NCBI GenBank assembly: GCA_019638275.1
Contig: JAHBUC010000016.1
Coordinates: forward strand, 1 to 64,000
Length of the DNA: 64,000 nucleotides
Source of the DNA: Cyclobacteriaceae bacterium
Lineage (GTDB): Bacteria > Bacteroidota > Bacteroidia > Cytophagales > Cyclobacteriaceae
Direction: 5' to 3'
The position numbers and the translations under genes were made by a program. A model generated the notes under the pieces. It ran no database searches, was not told where the DNA came from, and saw only the letters and a program-made list of their open reading frames with translations. Shown piece by piece: positions 6,400-16,000 of the stretch. The stretch's first letter is position 1; every line of letters starts with the position of its first letter.

Positions 6400-8967
6400 T
6401 CATCCCTCCTTTCGGAGTACCTGCAGCGGAGGCGTTGCAATCACCTCGCGTGAATTCCACCACCCGATGAACATCGTAAGCAATACCACGCCAAGGGTAA
6501 TGGTAACCAATTCAAGGGCATCGAATGCGAATTGAATTTTGAAGAAAAAAGTAGTAAGCAAATACCCCCCGCCAATGGACAAAATCATGCCGGTAAGCGC
6601 AGAGAAAATGCCCAGATAGGCATATTCAATAAGAGTAATTCGCGTGATTTGTCGGGTGCGTGCGCCTATGGTTCGCAACAGCACGTTCTCTTTCATGCGC
6701 ACAAACTTGCTGTTGATAACCGCTCCACTTAATACCACCAATCCGGTGATAATACTGAATAGCGCCAGGAACCTGATGACTGATCCGAGTTTATTAAACA
6801 AATCATTAACCGTGCTCAATATTAATCGCAGATCGATCAATGAAACATTCGGGTATGACATGATCAGTTCGCGCTGAAACTTATTGGCTATTTGCTGATC
6901 ATCCACGCGTGTAGCGGTAACATAAACCTGCGGTGCCTGCTCCAACACACCAGTTGGAAAAACAAAAATAAAGTTTGGTGGGTCTTTGGGCCATTCAACT
7001 TTACGGATGCCGCTAATGCGAACCTTAACCGGTATACCCTGTACATCAAACACCAGCGAATCGCCCTCCTTTACATCCAGTTCTTCGTGCAATCCTTCAG
7101 AAATAGTAACCCAAACCGAATCAGGTCCGGAAGTTTTCTTTTGCAATTCACCCCTGATTAATTCCTCTGACAAATGCAGGCTATCGCGATAGGTCACGCG
7201 ATATTCTCTTGTAAGTGCCCAGTTGGGTACACGATCCGTAGTATCCTTTTGTACTTCCTCAACACTTTTTCCTTTCAGTTCGCTTAACCGGCAAGTTATA
7301 ATCGGTACCACCTGATTAACTGGCAGATTATTTTCTTCCATCAATTTTACCACACCATCCTTTTGCGAAGGCTGAATGTCAAACAATATAGTATTGGATT
7401 GATTCTCCTGCCCGCTGAATTCAACCTGGCTCAACAAACTTTTCTCTACCACATTTAACGTAGTAATGATAAACGCTCCAAGACCAATGGCCACCATAAG
7501 CATGCGTGTTTGATTGTTTGGCCGGTAGAGGTTTGACAATGCATGGCGCCAGATAAATGAAGCGTTTGCAGGGAAATATTTTCTGACTAAAAATAAAAGC
7601 AATACAGCCACAAGTGTAAGCAAACCAAGGGCTACAGCCAATCCACCAAAAAAGGCAAGACCAATCCACACACTTCTGGTTTGAAGGGCAGCAAAAAACA
7701 TGGGAAATAAGACTATGAGAACAACAACGGCCAGACGTGCTTTCGAAAAAATTCGGGCAGGTTCAAAATCTGCGCGCAAAACGGTTAAGGGTGGTACAAA
7801 CCGAACAGCCATCAGCGGAAGCATTGAAAACAACACGGACACTACCGTTCCAATCACAACCCCCATTGCAAATGATACCCACGAAACGGTAAAGCTTACT
7901 TCTACCGGCAACATATCTTTAAAGACAACCGGAATCAGTTGTTGAATTCCAAGACCCAGTGCCGCACCCACTACACTGCCCACAATCCCGAGCAGAAAAA
8001 TCTGGATGAAGTAAATATTAAAAGCTTGCCAACCCGATGACCCCACACAGCGCAACACGGCTACTTCATCGCGTTTCTCGCGCGCGTAAATATGAACCGA
8101 ACTGGCCACACCGATGCAGCCAAGTATCAGTGCAAGAAAAGCAAGCAAAGAAAAAAATCGGTAAACAGATTGAAATGCTTCGCCCAACTCTTCTTTACGT
8201 TCCTGAACGGTATCATAACCATGACCGAGCTTACGCACTTCGGGCCTAATGGCCTTTTCCAATGCTTCAGTCTCTGCATCACTTTCAGTCTTCAGGTATT
8301 TTCGATAGTTCACACGACTTCCAAACTGGACCAATCCCGTGGAATCAAGCTGCGACATGGCGATGTAAACCGATGGCCTAAACGTTGAAAGAATACCGCC
8401 TCCGCCTGGAATTTTAGTAACCACACCGGCTACTTCGAAAAATGAATTACCAACCTTAATGGTATCTCCTGAACTTACTTCGTACTGACTGGCCAGCGTT
8501 TCATCCAACAAGGCATAACCCTGTTCGCGCATCAGCGAATATGCATTTGCGGGTAAGGTTTCTATTGCACCGTAAAAGGGGAAATCGCCTTCAAGTGCCA
8601 CCAATCGAATCAGCCGCGACTGACCGCTTTGTTTAAAAAGCACCATAGAAGCCATGTCGGCTTCGTTGGCCTGTGGATGTTTCAAGGAATCAAAAAGAAC
8701 TTCAAGTTCAGGCTCAAACTTTCGGTTTCCGTTGATGACCATATCTGCGCCAAGCAACTCTTTGGCATTTCGATCGATATCCTGCTGAAGGGAATTGTTA
8801 AGCGAATCCAACGAAACCACTGCGGCAATACCGGTAATCAGTGAAGCCACAAACAAAAACAAACGCGAAAAATTATGTCGTGCATCACGCCAGGCCATTT
8901 TCCACACCCAGTCATCTTGCAGAATGTTGCGGGTTTTGCGCTTTAATTTAATGATGTACTCAATCAT
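6400..8967 (-). CDS. ABC transporter permease, YbbP/FtsX type
   Basis: An 855-residue permease with two MacB/FtsX cores. After a basic cytoplasmic start, one membrane helix (around 35-55) leads into a large periplasmic MacB-PCD domain, then three helices (around 270-395), two helices around 415-470, a second anchored periplasmic domain, and three C-terminal helices. This is the duplicated layout of E. coli YbbP, and the length fits (about 800 residues). Its ATG overlaps the last 4 bases of the ATPase gene (8964-8967), so the two are translationally coupled and form one exporter. Members of this family act on lipophilic or envelope substrates rather than sugars; the real substrate is unknown. 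Confidence 0.9.
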   Translation of the reverse strand: MIEYIIKLKRKTRNILQDDWVWKMAWRDARHNFSRLFLFVASLITGIAAVVSLDSLNNSLQQDIDRNAKELLGADMVINGNRKFEPELEVLFDSLKHPQANEADMASMVLFKQSGQSRLIRLVALEGDFPFYGAIETLPANAYSLMREQGYALLDETLASQYEVSSGDTIKVGNSFFEVAGVVTKIPGGGGILSTFRPSVYIAMSQLDSTGLVQFGSRVNYRKYLKTESDAETEALEKAIRPEVRKLGHGYDTVQERKEELGEAFQSVYRFFSLLAFLALILGCIGVASSVHIYAREKRDEVAVLRCVGSSGWQAFNIYFIQIFLLGIVGSVVGAALGLGIQQLIPVVFKDMLPVEVSFTVSWVSFAMGVVIGTVVSVLFSMLPLMAVRFVPPLTVLRADFEPARIFSKARLAVVVLIVLFPMFFAALQTRSVWIGLAFFGGLAVALGLLTLVAVLLLFLVRKYFPANASFIWRHALSNLYRPNNQTRMLMVAIGLGAFIITTLNVVEKSLLSQVEFSGQENQSNTILFDIQPSQKDGVVKLMEENNLPVNQVVPIITCRLSELKGKSVEEVQKDTTDRVPNWALTREYRVTYRDSLHLSEELIRGELQKKTSGPDSVWVTISEGLHEELDVKEGDSLVFDVQGIPVKVRISGIRKVEWPKDPPNFIFVFPTGVLEQAPQVYVTATRVDDQQIANKFQRELIMSYPNVSLIDLRLILSTVNDLFNKLGSVIRFLALFSIITGLVVLSGAVINSKFVRMKENVLLRTIGARTRQITRITLIEYAYLGIFSALTGMILSIGGGYLLTTFFFKIQFAFDALELVTITLGVVLLTMFIGWWNSREVIATPPLQVLRKEG

Positions 8968-9653
8968 GCGCCAACCAGTTCTTCTTCCATGAGTTTACCG
9001 CCCTTCATGCGCAAGATGCGTTCTGTCTTTCGGGCCAGTTCAAGGTTGTGTGTAACCAGTACCAACGTAGTGCCCTGCTGCTTATTCAAGGAAAAGAGTA
9101 ATTCCGTAACGTGTGATGCATTCTCATCATCCAGGTTTCCTGTGGGTTCATCGGCAAACAAAATCTTCGGATCGGTAATGAAAGCACGCGCCATGGCAAC
9201 ACGTTGCTGCTCTCCGCCCGACAGCTGTGAAGGGTAATGATCAACACGATTTCCGAGTCCAACCCGTTCAAGCAATTCTTTGGCTTTGTTCCGTACATGC
9301 TTCTCACCACGCAACTCCAACGGAACCATTACGTTTTCGAGTGCCGTTAACGTAGGCAGCAACTGAAAATTTTGAAATACGAATCCAACATATTGATTGC
9401 GAATATATGCCCGATCGTCTTCACTCATGGCGTTTAACTTAAAACCCATAAGCGAAATAACTCCGCTTGTGGGTACATCCAGTCCGGCACACAAACCAAG
9501 TAACGTAGTCTTTCCACTACCGCTGGGCCCAACAATCGATATGGTATTCCCTTGACGAACGGAGAAGCTTACGTTATCAAGAACAGTTAACGAACCCGAC
9601 CCCGACCGGTATGTTTTGGTTAATGCTTCGGCTTGCAGAACATGCTGACTCAT
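8964..9653 (-). CDS. ABC transporter ATPase, YbbA/LolD type
   Basis: A 229-residue ATP-binding subunit with all motifs: Walker A GPSGSGKTT (42-50), Q-loop near FVFQN (91-95), signature LSGGEQQ (144-150), Walker B ILFADEP (164-170) and switch histidine (VTHN). It belongs to the LolD/MacB/YbbA group, which pairs with FtsX-like permeases, and it is the first gene of the two-gene operon with the YbbP-like permease. A TesA-like esterase gene is transcribed divergently 121 bp away, the same arrangement known for tesA-ybbA-ybbP in E. coli. No nearby outer membrane or adaptor protein is present. Confidence 0.92.
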   Translation of the reverse strand: MSQHVLQAEALTKTYRSGSGSLTVLDNVSFSVRQGNTISIVGPSGSGKTTLLGLCAGLDVPTSGVISLMGFKLNAMSEDDRAYIRNQYVGFVFQNFQLLPTLTALENVMVPLELRGEKHVRNKAKELLERVGLGNRVDHYPSQLSGGEQQRVAMARAFITDPKILFADEPTGNLDDENASHVTELLFSLNKQQGTTLVLVTHNLELARKTERILRMKGGKLMEEELVGA

Positions 9654-9710
9654 GTAGTTGTATTATAATAATGAATTATGTTTACTGGCACCTTTTTTGA
9701 CGTATTGAAC

Positions 9711-9738
9711 GTTACATAAGCGTGTAAGTTAATGTAAC
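9711..9738. promoter_or_regulatory. Inverted repeat in the divergent esterase/ABC promoter region
   Basis: GTTACAT and ATGTAAC are 7-bp arms 14 bp apart, 37 bp before the esterase ATG. It may be an operator or only chance in AT-rich DNA. Confidence 0.25.
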
Positions 9739-9774
9739 TTTAACCCTTATTTGAACAAACAAATAACTAATTAC

Positions 9775-10383
9775 ATGGTCGGAAAGTTTTTGGGAATTAT
9801 TGTAGCCGCGCTCCTTTTTCAGGGATCATCAACAACAAAAACCATTATGTTCTTTGGCGATAGCCTTACAGCCGGTTATGGGCTTTCGCCTGAAGAGGCT
9901 TTCCCAAACCTTTTGGAAAAAAAACTGAAAGAGAACGGAAAAGACTGCAAGGTGATAAATGCCGGCCTGAGCGGAGAAACCACAGCCGGTGGCTTATCGC
10001 GTATTGATTGGGTATTGCGCCAACCGATTGATGTTTTTGTACTCGAACTTGGTGGAAATGACGGATTGCGCGGGCTTCCTTTGGAGCAAACCAAATCCAA
10101 CTTACAGGCCATCATCGATAAAGTAAAAACCAAAAATCCGAATGTTAAAATTGTTGTAGCCGGTATGATGGTTCCCCCTAACATGGGTGATGATTACAGC
10201 ACTGCGTTCCGAAAAGTATTTCCGGAAATCGCCAAGAAAAACAACGCTACATTAATTCCCTTTTTACTGGAAGGTGTTGCCGGAAATGAAAAGTTAAATC
10301 TGCCGGATGGCATTCATCCCAATCCGGAGGGACATAAAATTGTGGCGAACAACCTGTTGAAAGTAATCGGGCCGCTTTTATAG
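9775..10383 (+). CDS. TesA-like GDSL (SGNH) esterase/arylesterase
   Basis: An SGNH hydrolase of about 200 residues. Block I is IMFFGDSLTAGYG with Ser30 as nucleophile, block II the glycine in GLSGETTAGG, block III GGNDGLRG and block V PDGIHPNPEGH with the catalytic Asp and His. Length and motifs match the TesA/arylesterase group (acyl-CoA or lysophospholipid thioesterase/esterase). A short hydrophobic N-terminus (MVGKFLGIIVAALLFQG) indicates export. The ATG at 9775 is chosen; a longer frame would need a TTG at 9751. The divergent YbbA-YbbP exporter is a conserved partner of tesA. The last 6 bases overlap tail-to-tail with the next gene on the opposite strand. Confidence 0.9.
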   Translation: MVGKFLGIIVAALLFQGSSTTKTIMFFGDSLTAGYGLSPEEAFPNLLEKKLKENGKDCKVINAGLSGETTAGGLSRIDWVLRQPIDVFVLELGGNDGLRGLPLEQTKSNLQAIIDKVKTKNPNVKIVVAGMMVPPNMGDDYSTAFRKVFPEIAKKNNATLIPFLLEGVAGNEKLNLPDGIHPNPEGHKIVANNLLKVIGPLL

Positions 10384-11256
10384 CTTTCGCAAGCAGTCCT
10401 GTAAAAATACGAGCACATCCTGCCCAACCGGATCGCCTTCTTTTCCAAATTCGCGATGAATGGAGAGGCTGTTCTTTTTGGCATAACTCTTAACCTGAAT
10501 GGAAACGCCCGAATCTTTGAATTTACGCGCGAGGTTCAATGCATCACTTTCAGTTGGCGTTTGCACGCCTGAATAGGCCAAAAAGATGGGGGGCACTTTT
10601 ATACCCGGTTTAATGTGCGTAACAGGAGAAGCTTCCTGCCATTCCCTTTCGGTTAAACCAAATGTATCCAAACACCAATCCTTTACCTTATTGTTGTTGT
10701 CAGGAACAATCTTGGCCACGTCAAAACCAAGTCCATCAATGGAAATCACACCTTTAATCATATCCAACGATCCTTTCGCCTCATCCAGGTATTTCTGATT
10801 TACAGTAATCATCACCGACATCTGCGCACCCGAAGCATATCCCATCAAAAATATCTTCTCCGGATCGCCACTGTAATGAACAATGTTGTTGTACACCCAA
10901 ACCAAGGCATGCGCTACGTCCTGCATGTGGCCAGGGTGCTTGATATCAGGCGAAAGCCGGTGATTAATGCTTATAAAAATGTAGCCCTTTTCCGTAAACA
11001 ATGTCGGCTTAATGCCTACATCGCTCTTATCACCAAATGCCCATAGGCCACCGTGCACCCAAATAATAACTGGTGATTTACTACCCTTCTTGGGCATATA
11101 AACATCAAGCGCATTCAACCTGGGCTCCTTGGCCAGCTTGGCATAAGGAATATCGGCTACCTTAAAATAAGGGCCCTCGCCCTTTCGCTGGGCCAATAAA
11201 GTTGATGACCCTATTAAAATGATTGCGCAAAAAATGACCAACCGGTTAAAACGCAT
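10378..11256 (-). CDS. Secreted alpha/beta hydrolase with altered nucleophile elbow
   Basis: A 292-residue protein with a Sec signal peptide (ending LLAQ) and the BD-FAE/carboxylesterase-type fold: oxyanion-hole motif WVHGGLWAFGDK, and a core like that of acetyl-esterase family members. Where the family has G-H-S-A-G-A-H, this protein reads G-Y-A-S-G-A-Q, so the position of the nucleophilic serine is alanine and a serine sits one place later. A late histidine (SIHREFG) could fill the catalytic His role. It may be inactive, use the shifted serine, or have a binding role. It stands alone, convergent with the TesA-like gene and divergent from the MFS gene. Confidence 0.8.
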   Translation of the reverse strand: MRFNRLVIFCAIILIGSSTLLAQRKGEGPYFKVADIPYAKLAKEPRLNALDVYMPKKGSKSPVIIWVHGGLWAFGDKSDVGIKPTLFTEKGYIFISINHRLSPDIKHPGHMQDVAHALVWVYNNIVHYSGDPEKIFLMGYASGAQMSVMITVNQKYLDEAKGSLDMIKGVISIDGLGFDVAKIVPDNNNKVKDWCLDTFGLTEREWQEASPVTHIKPGIKVPPIFLAYSGVQTPTESDALNLARKFKDSGVSIQVKSYAKKNSLSIHREFGKEGDPVGQDVLVFLQDCLRKL

Positions 11257-11364
11257 ACAATAAAATAACGTAAAACATAGTCTCCTATCGGGGAGTTAAA
11301 GTATCAATTATTTAACCAAAATAACAACCAGAAGAATCAGCCCCCCTGTATTTTCGCCACTTCA

Positions 11365-12570
11365 ATGAAAAACGAACGTATTCTGCTCTTTATTCTGGCT
11401 GCGGCCATGTTTACCCACATCATGGACTTCATGATTATGATGCCACTTAGCCCATCCCTGATGAGCATTTTTGATATTAACGCCCAACAATTCAGTTTGC
11501 TGGTATCTTCCTATACCATTACGGCAGGAATTACCGGGTTTCTGGCAGCCTTCTGGATTGACCGGTTCGACAGGAAAAGCATGATGTTGTTCATGTATTT
11601 TGGCTTTACCCTGGGCACATTAGCCTGTGCATACGCGCCAACCTATCCCTTTCTGCTCATTGCCCGTTCTTTAGCTGGTGCTTTCGGAGGTGTGTTAGGC
11701 GCCCTGATCCTTTCCATTGTGAGTGATGCCATTCCCCTGGAACGAAGAGCCAGTGGGCTAGGCATTGTGATGGCCTCCTTTTCAGTAGCCTCTGTTTTTG
11801 GTGTCCCGTTTGGATTGTTCCTGACCAGCAAGTATAGCTGGCATGCACCATTTTTGTTTCTGGGTATTATAGCTGTTGTCATTTTCGGTTTGATGCTCGG
11901 GTTTATTCCACCCCTTCGATCCCATCTGAACGGTACTCATAAAAAACCTATAGAAATCCTGTCTCGTATTTTCGGGCAACGCAGTACATTACTTGGATTA
12001 ACGTTTGTTTCGGTTCTTACGCTTGGTCACTTTACCATCGTTCCATTTATTGCAGCGTATATGGTGGGCAATGTAGGCTTCTCCAACGATGACCTCTCCT
12101 ACATTTACCTGGTGGGTGGTGCACTTACCATTTTCTTTTCTCCGTGGGTGGGTAAGATGGCGGATAAACACGGCCGGTTGAAAATCTTCACCATTTTTGG
12201 CAGCCTGGTAATTCTTCCTATTCTGTTTATCACCAACATGCCGCCCATGCCATTGTGGTCTGCCCTGGTTGTAGCGGGGATTTTTTTTATTTTCAGCAAC
12301 GGCAGAATGGTGCCATCCACAACCATGGAAACCGCGATCATCAGCCCGGAAAGTCGTGGCAGTTACATGAGCATTCGATCATCCGTTCAACAGCTCACTT
12401 CCGGGTTGGCTTCTTTCCTGGCCGGTACTATCATTAGTGAGAAAGCATCCATGTTCAGTCCGGAAGCCAAGGCGTTGGTTAACTATGGCTATGTGGGGTT
12501 GATTGCAGTGTTCTTCAGTCTGGTTTCGTTGTGGTTGGCGAGGAAGCTGCAGGTTGCTGAGGGGGCTTAG
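11365..12570 (+). CDS. MFS permease, DHA1/AraJ-like
   Basis: A 401-residue, 12-helix major facilitator. The N-terminal helix runs straight into FTHIMDFMIMMPL, the loop between helices 2 and 3 holds the MFS motif A variant DRFDRKSMM, and the loop between helices 8 and 9 holds GKMADKHGRLK. This pattern fits the DHA1 drug-efflux/AraJ group, often annotated as exporters of drugs or sugars. The substrate cannot be read from the sequence. It stands alone; a strong hairpin follows about 55 bp after the stop. Confidence 0.88.
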   Translation: MKNERILLFILAAAMFTHIMDFMIMMPLSPSLMSIFDINAQQFSLLVSSYTITAGITGFLAAFWIDRFDRKSMMLFMYFGFTLGTLACAYAPTYPFLLIARSLAGAFGGVLGALILSIVSDAIPLERRASGLGIVMASFSVASVFGVPFGLFLTSKYSWHAPFLFLGIIAVVIFGLMLGFIPPLRSHLNGTHKKPIEILSRIFGQRSTLLGLTFVSVLTLGHFTIVPFIAAYMVGNVGFSNDDLSYIYLVGGALTIFFSPWVGKMADKHGRLKIFTIFGSLVILPILFITNMPPMPLWSALVVAGIFFIFSNGRMVPSTTMETAIISPESRGSYMSIRSSVQQLTSGLASFLAGTIISEKASMFSPEAKALVNYGYVGLIAVFFSLVSLWLARKLQVAEGA

Positions 12571-12623
12571 CTTCTTGCACTAATTTCAACATCGGTATCT
12601 ACTCCTTGATATTCCATAAATTA

Positions 12624-12653
12624 AATAGCTCCAATCCTACGATTGGAGCTATT
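12624..12653. terminator. Perfect hairpin between convergent genes
   Basis: AATAGCTCCAATC and GATTGGAGCTATT form a 13-bp perfect stem with a CTAC loop. It lies between the MFS gene and the oncoming small reverse-strand gene. The T tract is weak on both sides, so termination is likely but not certain. Confidence 0.6.
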
Positions 12654-12701
12654 GACATACCCCCCAACAGAGCTCAAGTAAGTGTCGATTGCGAACCTGA
12701 A

Positions 12702-13080
12702 TTATTTACTATGGATAAACCACCTATTACTAAAACCTGATCTAAATACAATGATGGAGTCACTATTAACTCTCTTAGCAATTGAGTCTCCTATCATTAA
12801 ATAATCATGAAGAAAATTAGGGTAAGGGCGCCCATTATCATAAGCTGCACCTATCGATATTGAATCATTTAAGAATAAATCTCCTCGATATTCATTCATC
12901 TTGTGAACTGTAAAGAAATAAGATTTATCAAATTCGATAAGTTTGTATCTCCTCAACTGCCGGTTTTTTTACAATCGTGATAACTATAAAAAGAAAGATC
13001 GGTATTAACATGAGCAATAAAATCTTAGACACTGAATACTTACTCAAACGTCTTTTATACCAACTCTCCAAATCTTTCAT
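12702..13080 (-). pseudogene. Small membrane-anchored protein split by a frameshift at A7
   Basis: The ATG at 13080, 19 bp after the stop of the sortilin-like gene, opens a 50-residue frame with a basic start and one membrane helix (SKILLLMLIPIFLFIVITIV), ending at TGA 12928-12930. A second frame, open from 12956 down to 12702, encodes about 84 residues that look like a real soluble domain (YLKIxD-type small lipoprotein domain: HDYLMIGDSIAKRVNSDSI). The two frames meet at a run of seven As (T7 at 12964-12970 on the forward strand); taking out one A joins them into a single protein of about 120 residues with anchor plus domain. So this is a frameshifted gene, a phase-variable gene, or an assembly error. 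No function assigned. Confidence 0.6.
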
Positions 13081-13099
13081 GATTCTTAACTACATTTCA

Positions 13100-16000
13100 C
13101 TACCTCCACTCCGGCCAACGTCCTGGTGTATATGGAGCCTGATTGATTTCCAACTTGCGCTCTAACTCTTCGAGCTTCTTGTTCAATTCTTTCATCTCCG
13201 TTAATAAAGCTTTGAATTGTCTCGAAGCAATTTCATAAGACTCCTTATACATTTTTGGAACCGGGGCGGTGGAATTCCAAATGCCGTATTCGATGCCTCC
13301 TACCCGATTGTTGATGGAGGGTGTGGTCTCAAATTCACGCCTGCCTTTCGTGGCATCTCCGTTCAATTGAATATTCAGGGTTATCAACTGGCGGCTTATC
13401 ACATAGGATTTTTCCAGCACGCCTTTTGGCTCAACCGGCATATCCTGTGCCGCCTGGTTGATGTGCGTGATGCGCTGATTCATGTTGCGCAATAAATCCG
13501 TAGCCGCACTGGTGGCCTTGCGGATGCGGGTTACCTCCTTAAAGAAAGCTACATTCTCGGCCATGTTAGTAGGAATGCTGCCTTGATCAAGTAGCTTACA
13601 CGTAAAGGAAACCGGCCCAACCAATTCGGTTATCACACCATCTGCATATTTCGATAGGGACACGGTGTATTGTCCAGGCATAGCTAAATGCCCAACTTCT
13701 GCACTTCCAAACAGTACATCAGGTGCAGGCGTGTAGCGGTTGTTCACGGGTGCAGGCGTGTTGTAACGAAAATCCCAAACAATTCGATTCATGCCTTTCT
13801 TTGCAGGCGCTTTGATATGACGCACCACATCTCCCGCCTGATCTTTTATTGTAAATAACAGATAAGGTTCAGGCTGATTGTCCTCAAGTCGTAGGCTATC
13901 GATACTGGGATAGTACACTCGCTGCTTCTTTTCAAGCTTATCTTTTTCCTTTTGCTGACGGATTTCTTTTAGTGTTTTAACATCATCTTTCAGGTAATAC
14001 GTAAACACTGCCCCTACCGGTGGGTTTGGTGCAGCAAAATAATTGCTTCCGAGATGCCCCTTGTCGCGTAAGCCCAATGGATAGCGCTCAATAAACATCA
14101 AACTTTCCTTGATCGGAAAGATAATGGCAGGCTTATTTAAATCATCTTTCTTCAGATTTCGCAGCGGGGTGTAATCATCCAAAATGTAAAACCCGCGACC
14201 AAAGGTGCCGAGCACCAGATCATTTTCCCTGCGCTGAATTTCGATATCGCGAACCGCAATGGTTGGCAATCCCGCCTTTAACTGCGTCCAGCTTTGTCCA
14301 CCGTTATTGGAAAAGAACACACCGAACTCCGTTCCTATAAAAAGCAGATTCGGGTCAACATGATCTTCTGCAATGGAATACACACTGCCGCGAACTGGTA
14401 AGTTCGATTGAATGGCCCGCCATGTTTTACCGGCATCACTGGTTTTTAATACGTATGGTTTAAAATCACCGTAACGATGATGATTGAAGCAAACGTAAGC
14501 GGTATTCTTATCGTGAAGGGAAGCAATAACCTGATGTACATAGCTTCGCTGTGGAACACCCGGCAGATTATCAAACTTCGTCCAGGTACGACCACCATCT
14601 GTTGTCAATTGAATGAGTCCATCATCGGTGCCCACCCATAACATATTCTCATCAAACTTCGATTCGGCAATGGAAGTGAGTTGCCCGTAAATATCGGTGC
14701 TTCCATTTTTGGCAATGGCATCAACCGACCAAACCCTTCCCATGATCTCCAACCGGTTGCGATCAAGTTGCCGGCTTAAATCCGGACTGATTTCTTTCCA
14801 CGAATCTCCTCGATCATCGGTACGCAATAATTTATTGGCACCAAAGTACAAACGCGTTGGGCTGTGTTGGCTGATAAGTAATGGAGCATCCCAGTTCCAG
14901 CGATAAGCCTCTCCTTCTTTTTCAATGGGTTTGATAGGAAGATACTCCCCGCTTTTACGATCAAAACGATTTAATCCGCCATACTGACTTTGAGCATAAA
15001 TGATATCGGGGTTTGTTGGATCTACCTGCGTTTCAAATCCATCGCCTAGTGACGTAATGTACCAATCGGCATTTACAATTCCGTTGGCAGATGTAGAGCG
15101 GCTCGGACCACCAAGACTCAGGTTATCTTGTGTTCCACCGTGCACACCATAAAACGGATACGCATTGTCGGTTGAAACTTTATAGAACTGAGTCACCGGT
15201 AAATTGGATTTGAAATCCCATGTACCGGCAAAATCGTATGTCTCATAAATGCCACCATCACAACCCACCAATAAGTGATTCGGGTCTTTCGGATCAATCC
15301 AGATACAATGGTTGTCGATGTGCTTGTTCAACTCACCCAGGTTCACTACTGTTTTGCCTCCATCGTGACTCACTTTGTAATACGTGTCGGTGATATACAA
15401 CCGATCCACATTGTGCGGATCGCATACTACTTCCTGATAATAATTGCCCGATGTGTAAAACGAATTCCGCTTTTCCCAACTTGCGCCTCGGTTAGTTGAA
15501 CGATAAATGCCTCCCTTACTGTCCTGTGCTTCAACCACTGCAAACAACACATCCGGGTTCACCGGACTGATCGCTAACCCAATTCTGCCAACATCGCCAC
15601 CGGGCAAACCGCCTTCCAGTTTTTTCCAGGTGGCCCCGCCATCCGTAGATTTATAAAGTGCTGATTCCGGCCCACCACCAATGTAGGTAAACACACTGCG
15701 CATGCGCTGATGAAAGGCTGCGTATAACACATTAGGATCACGCGGATCCATAACCAAATCGTTGCAGCCCGTATAACTACTTACCGACTTCACGTTCGTC
15801 CAGGTAGCACCGCCATCCGTAGATTTATACACTCCGCGCTCACCACCTTCGCGCCACACCGGTCCGTAGGCACCTACATAAATGGTATTGGGATCAGTGG
15901 GATGTACAATAATGCTGGCAATATGCTCAGAATCTTTAAGTCCCATATTTTTCCACGTGCGACCGCCATCATCACTTTTGTATACACCATCGCCATACGC

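Noticed and set aside
7170..7181. CTATCGCGATAG palindrome
   Set aside because: It lies within the coding sequence of the permease, is only 12 bp, and has no second copy in a regulatory place.
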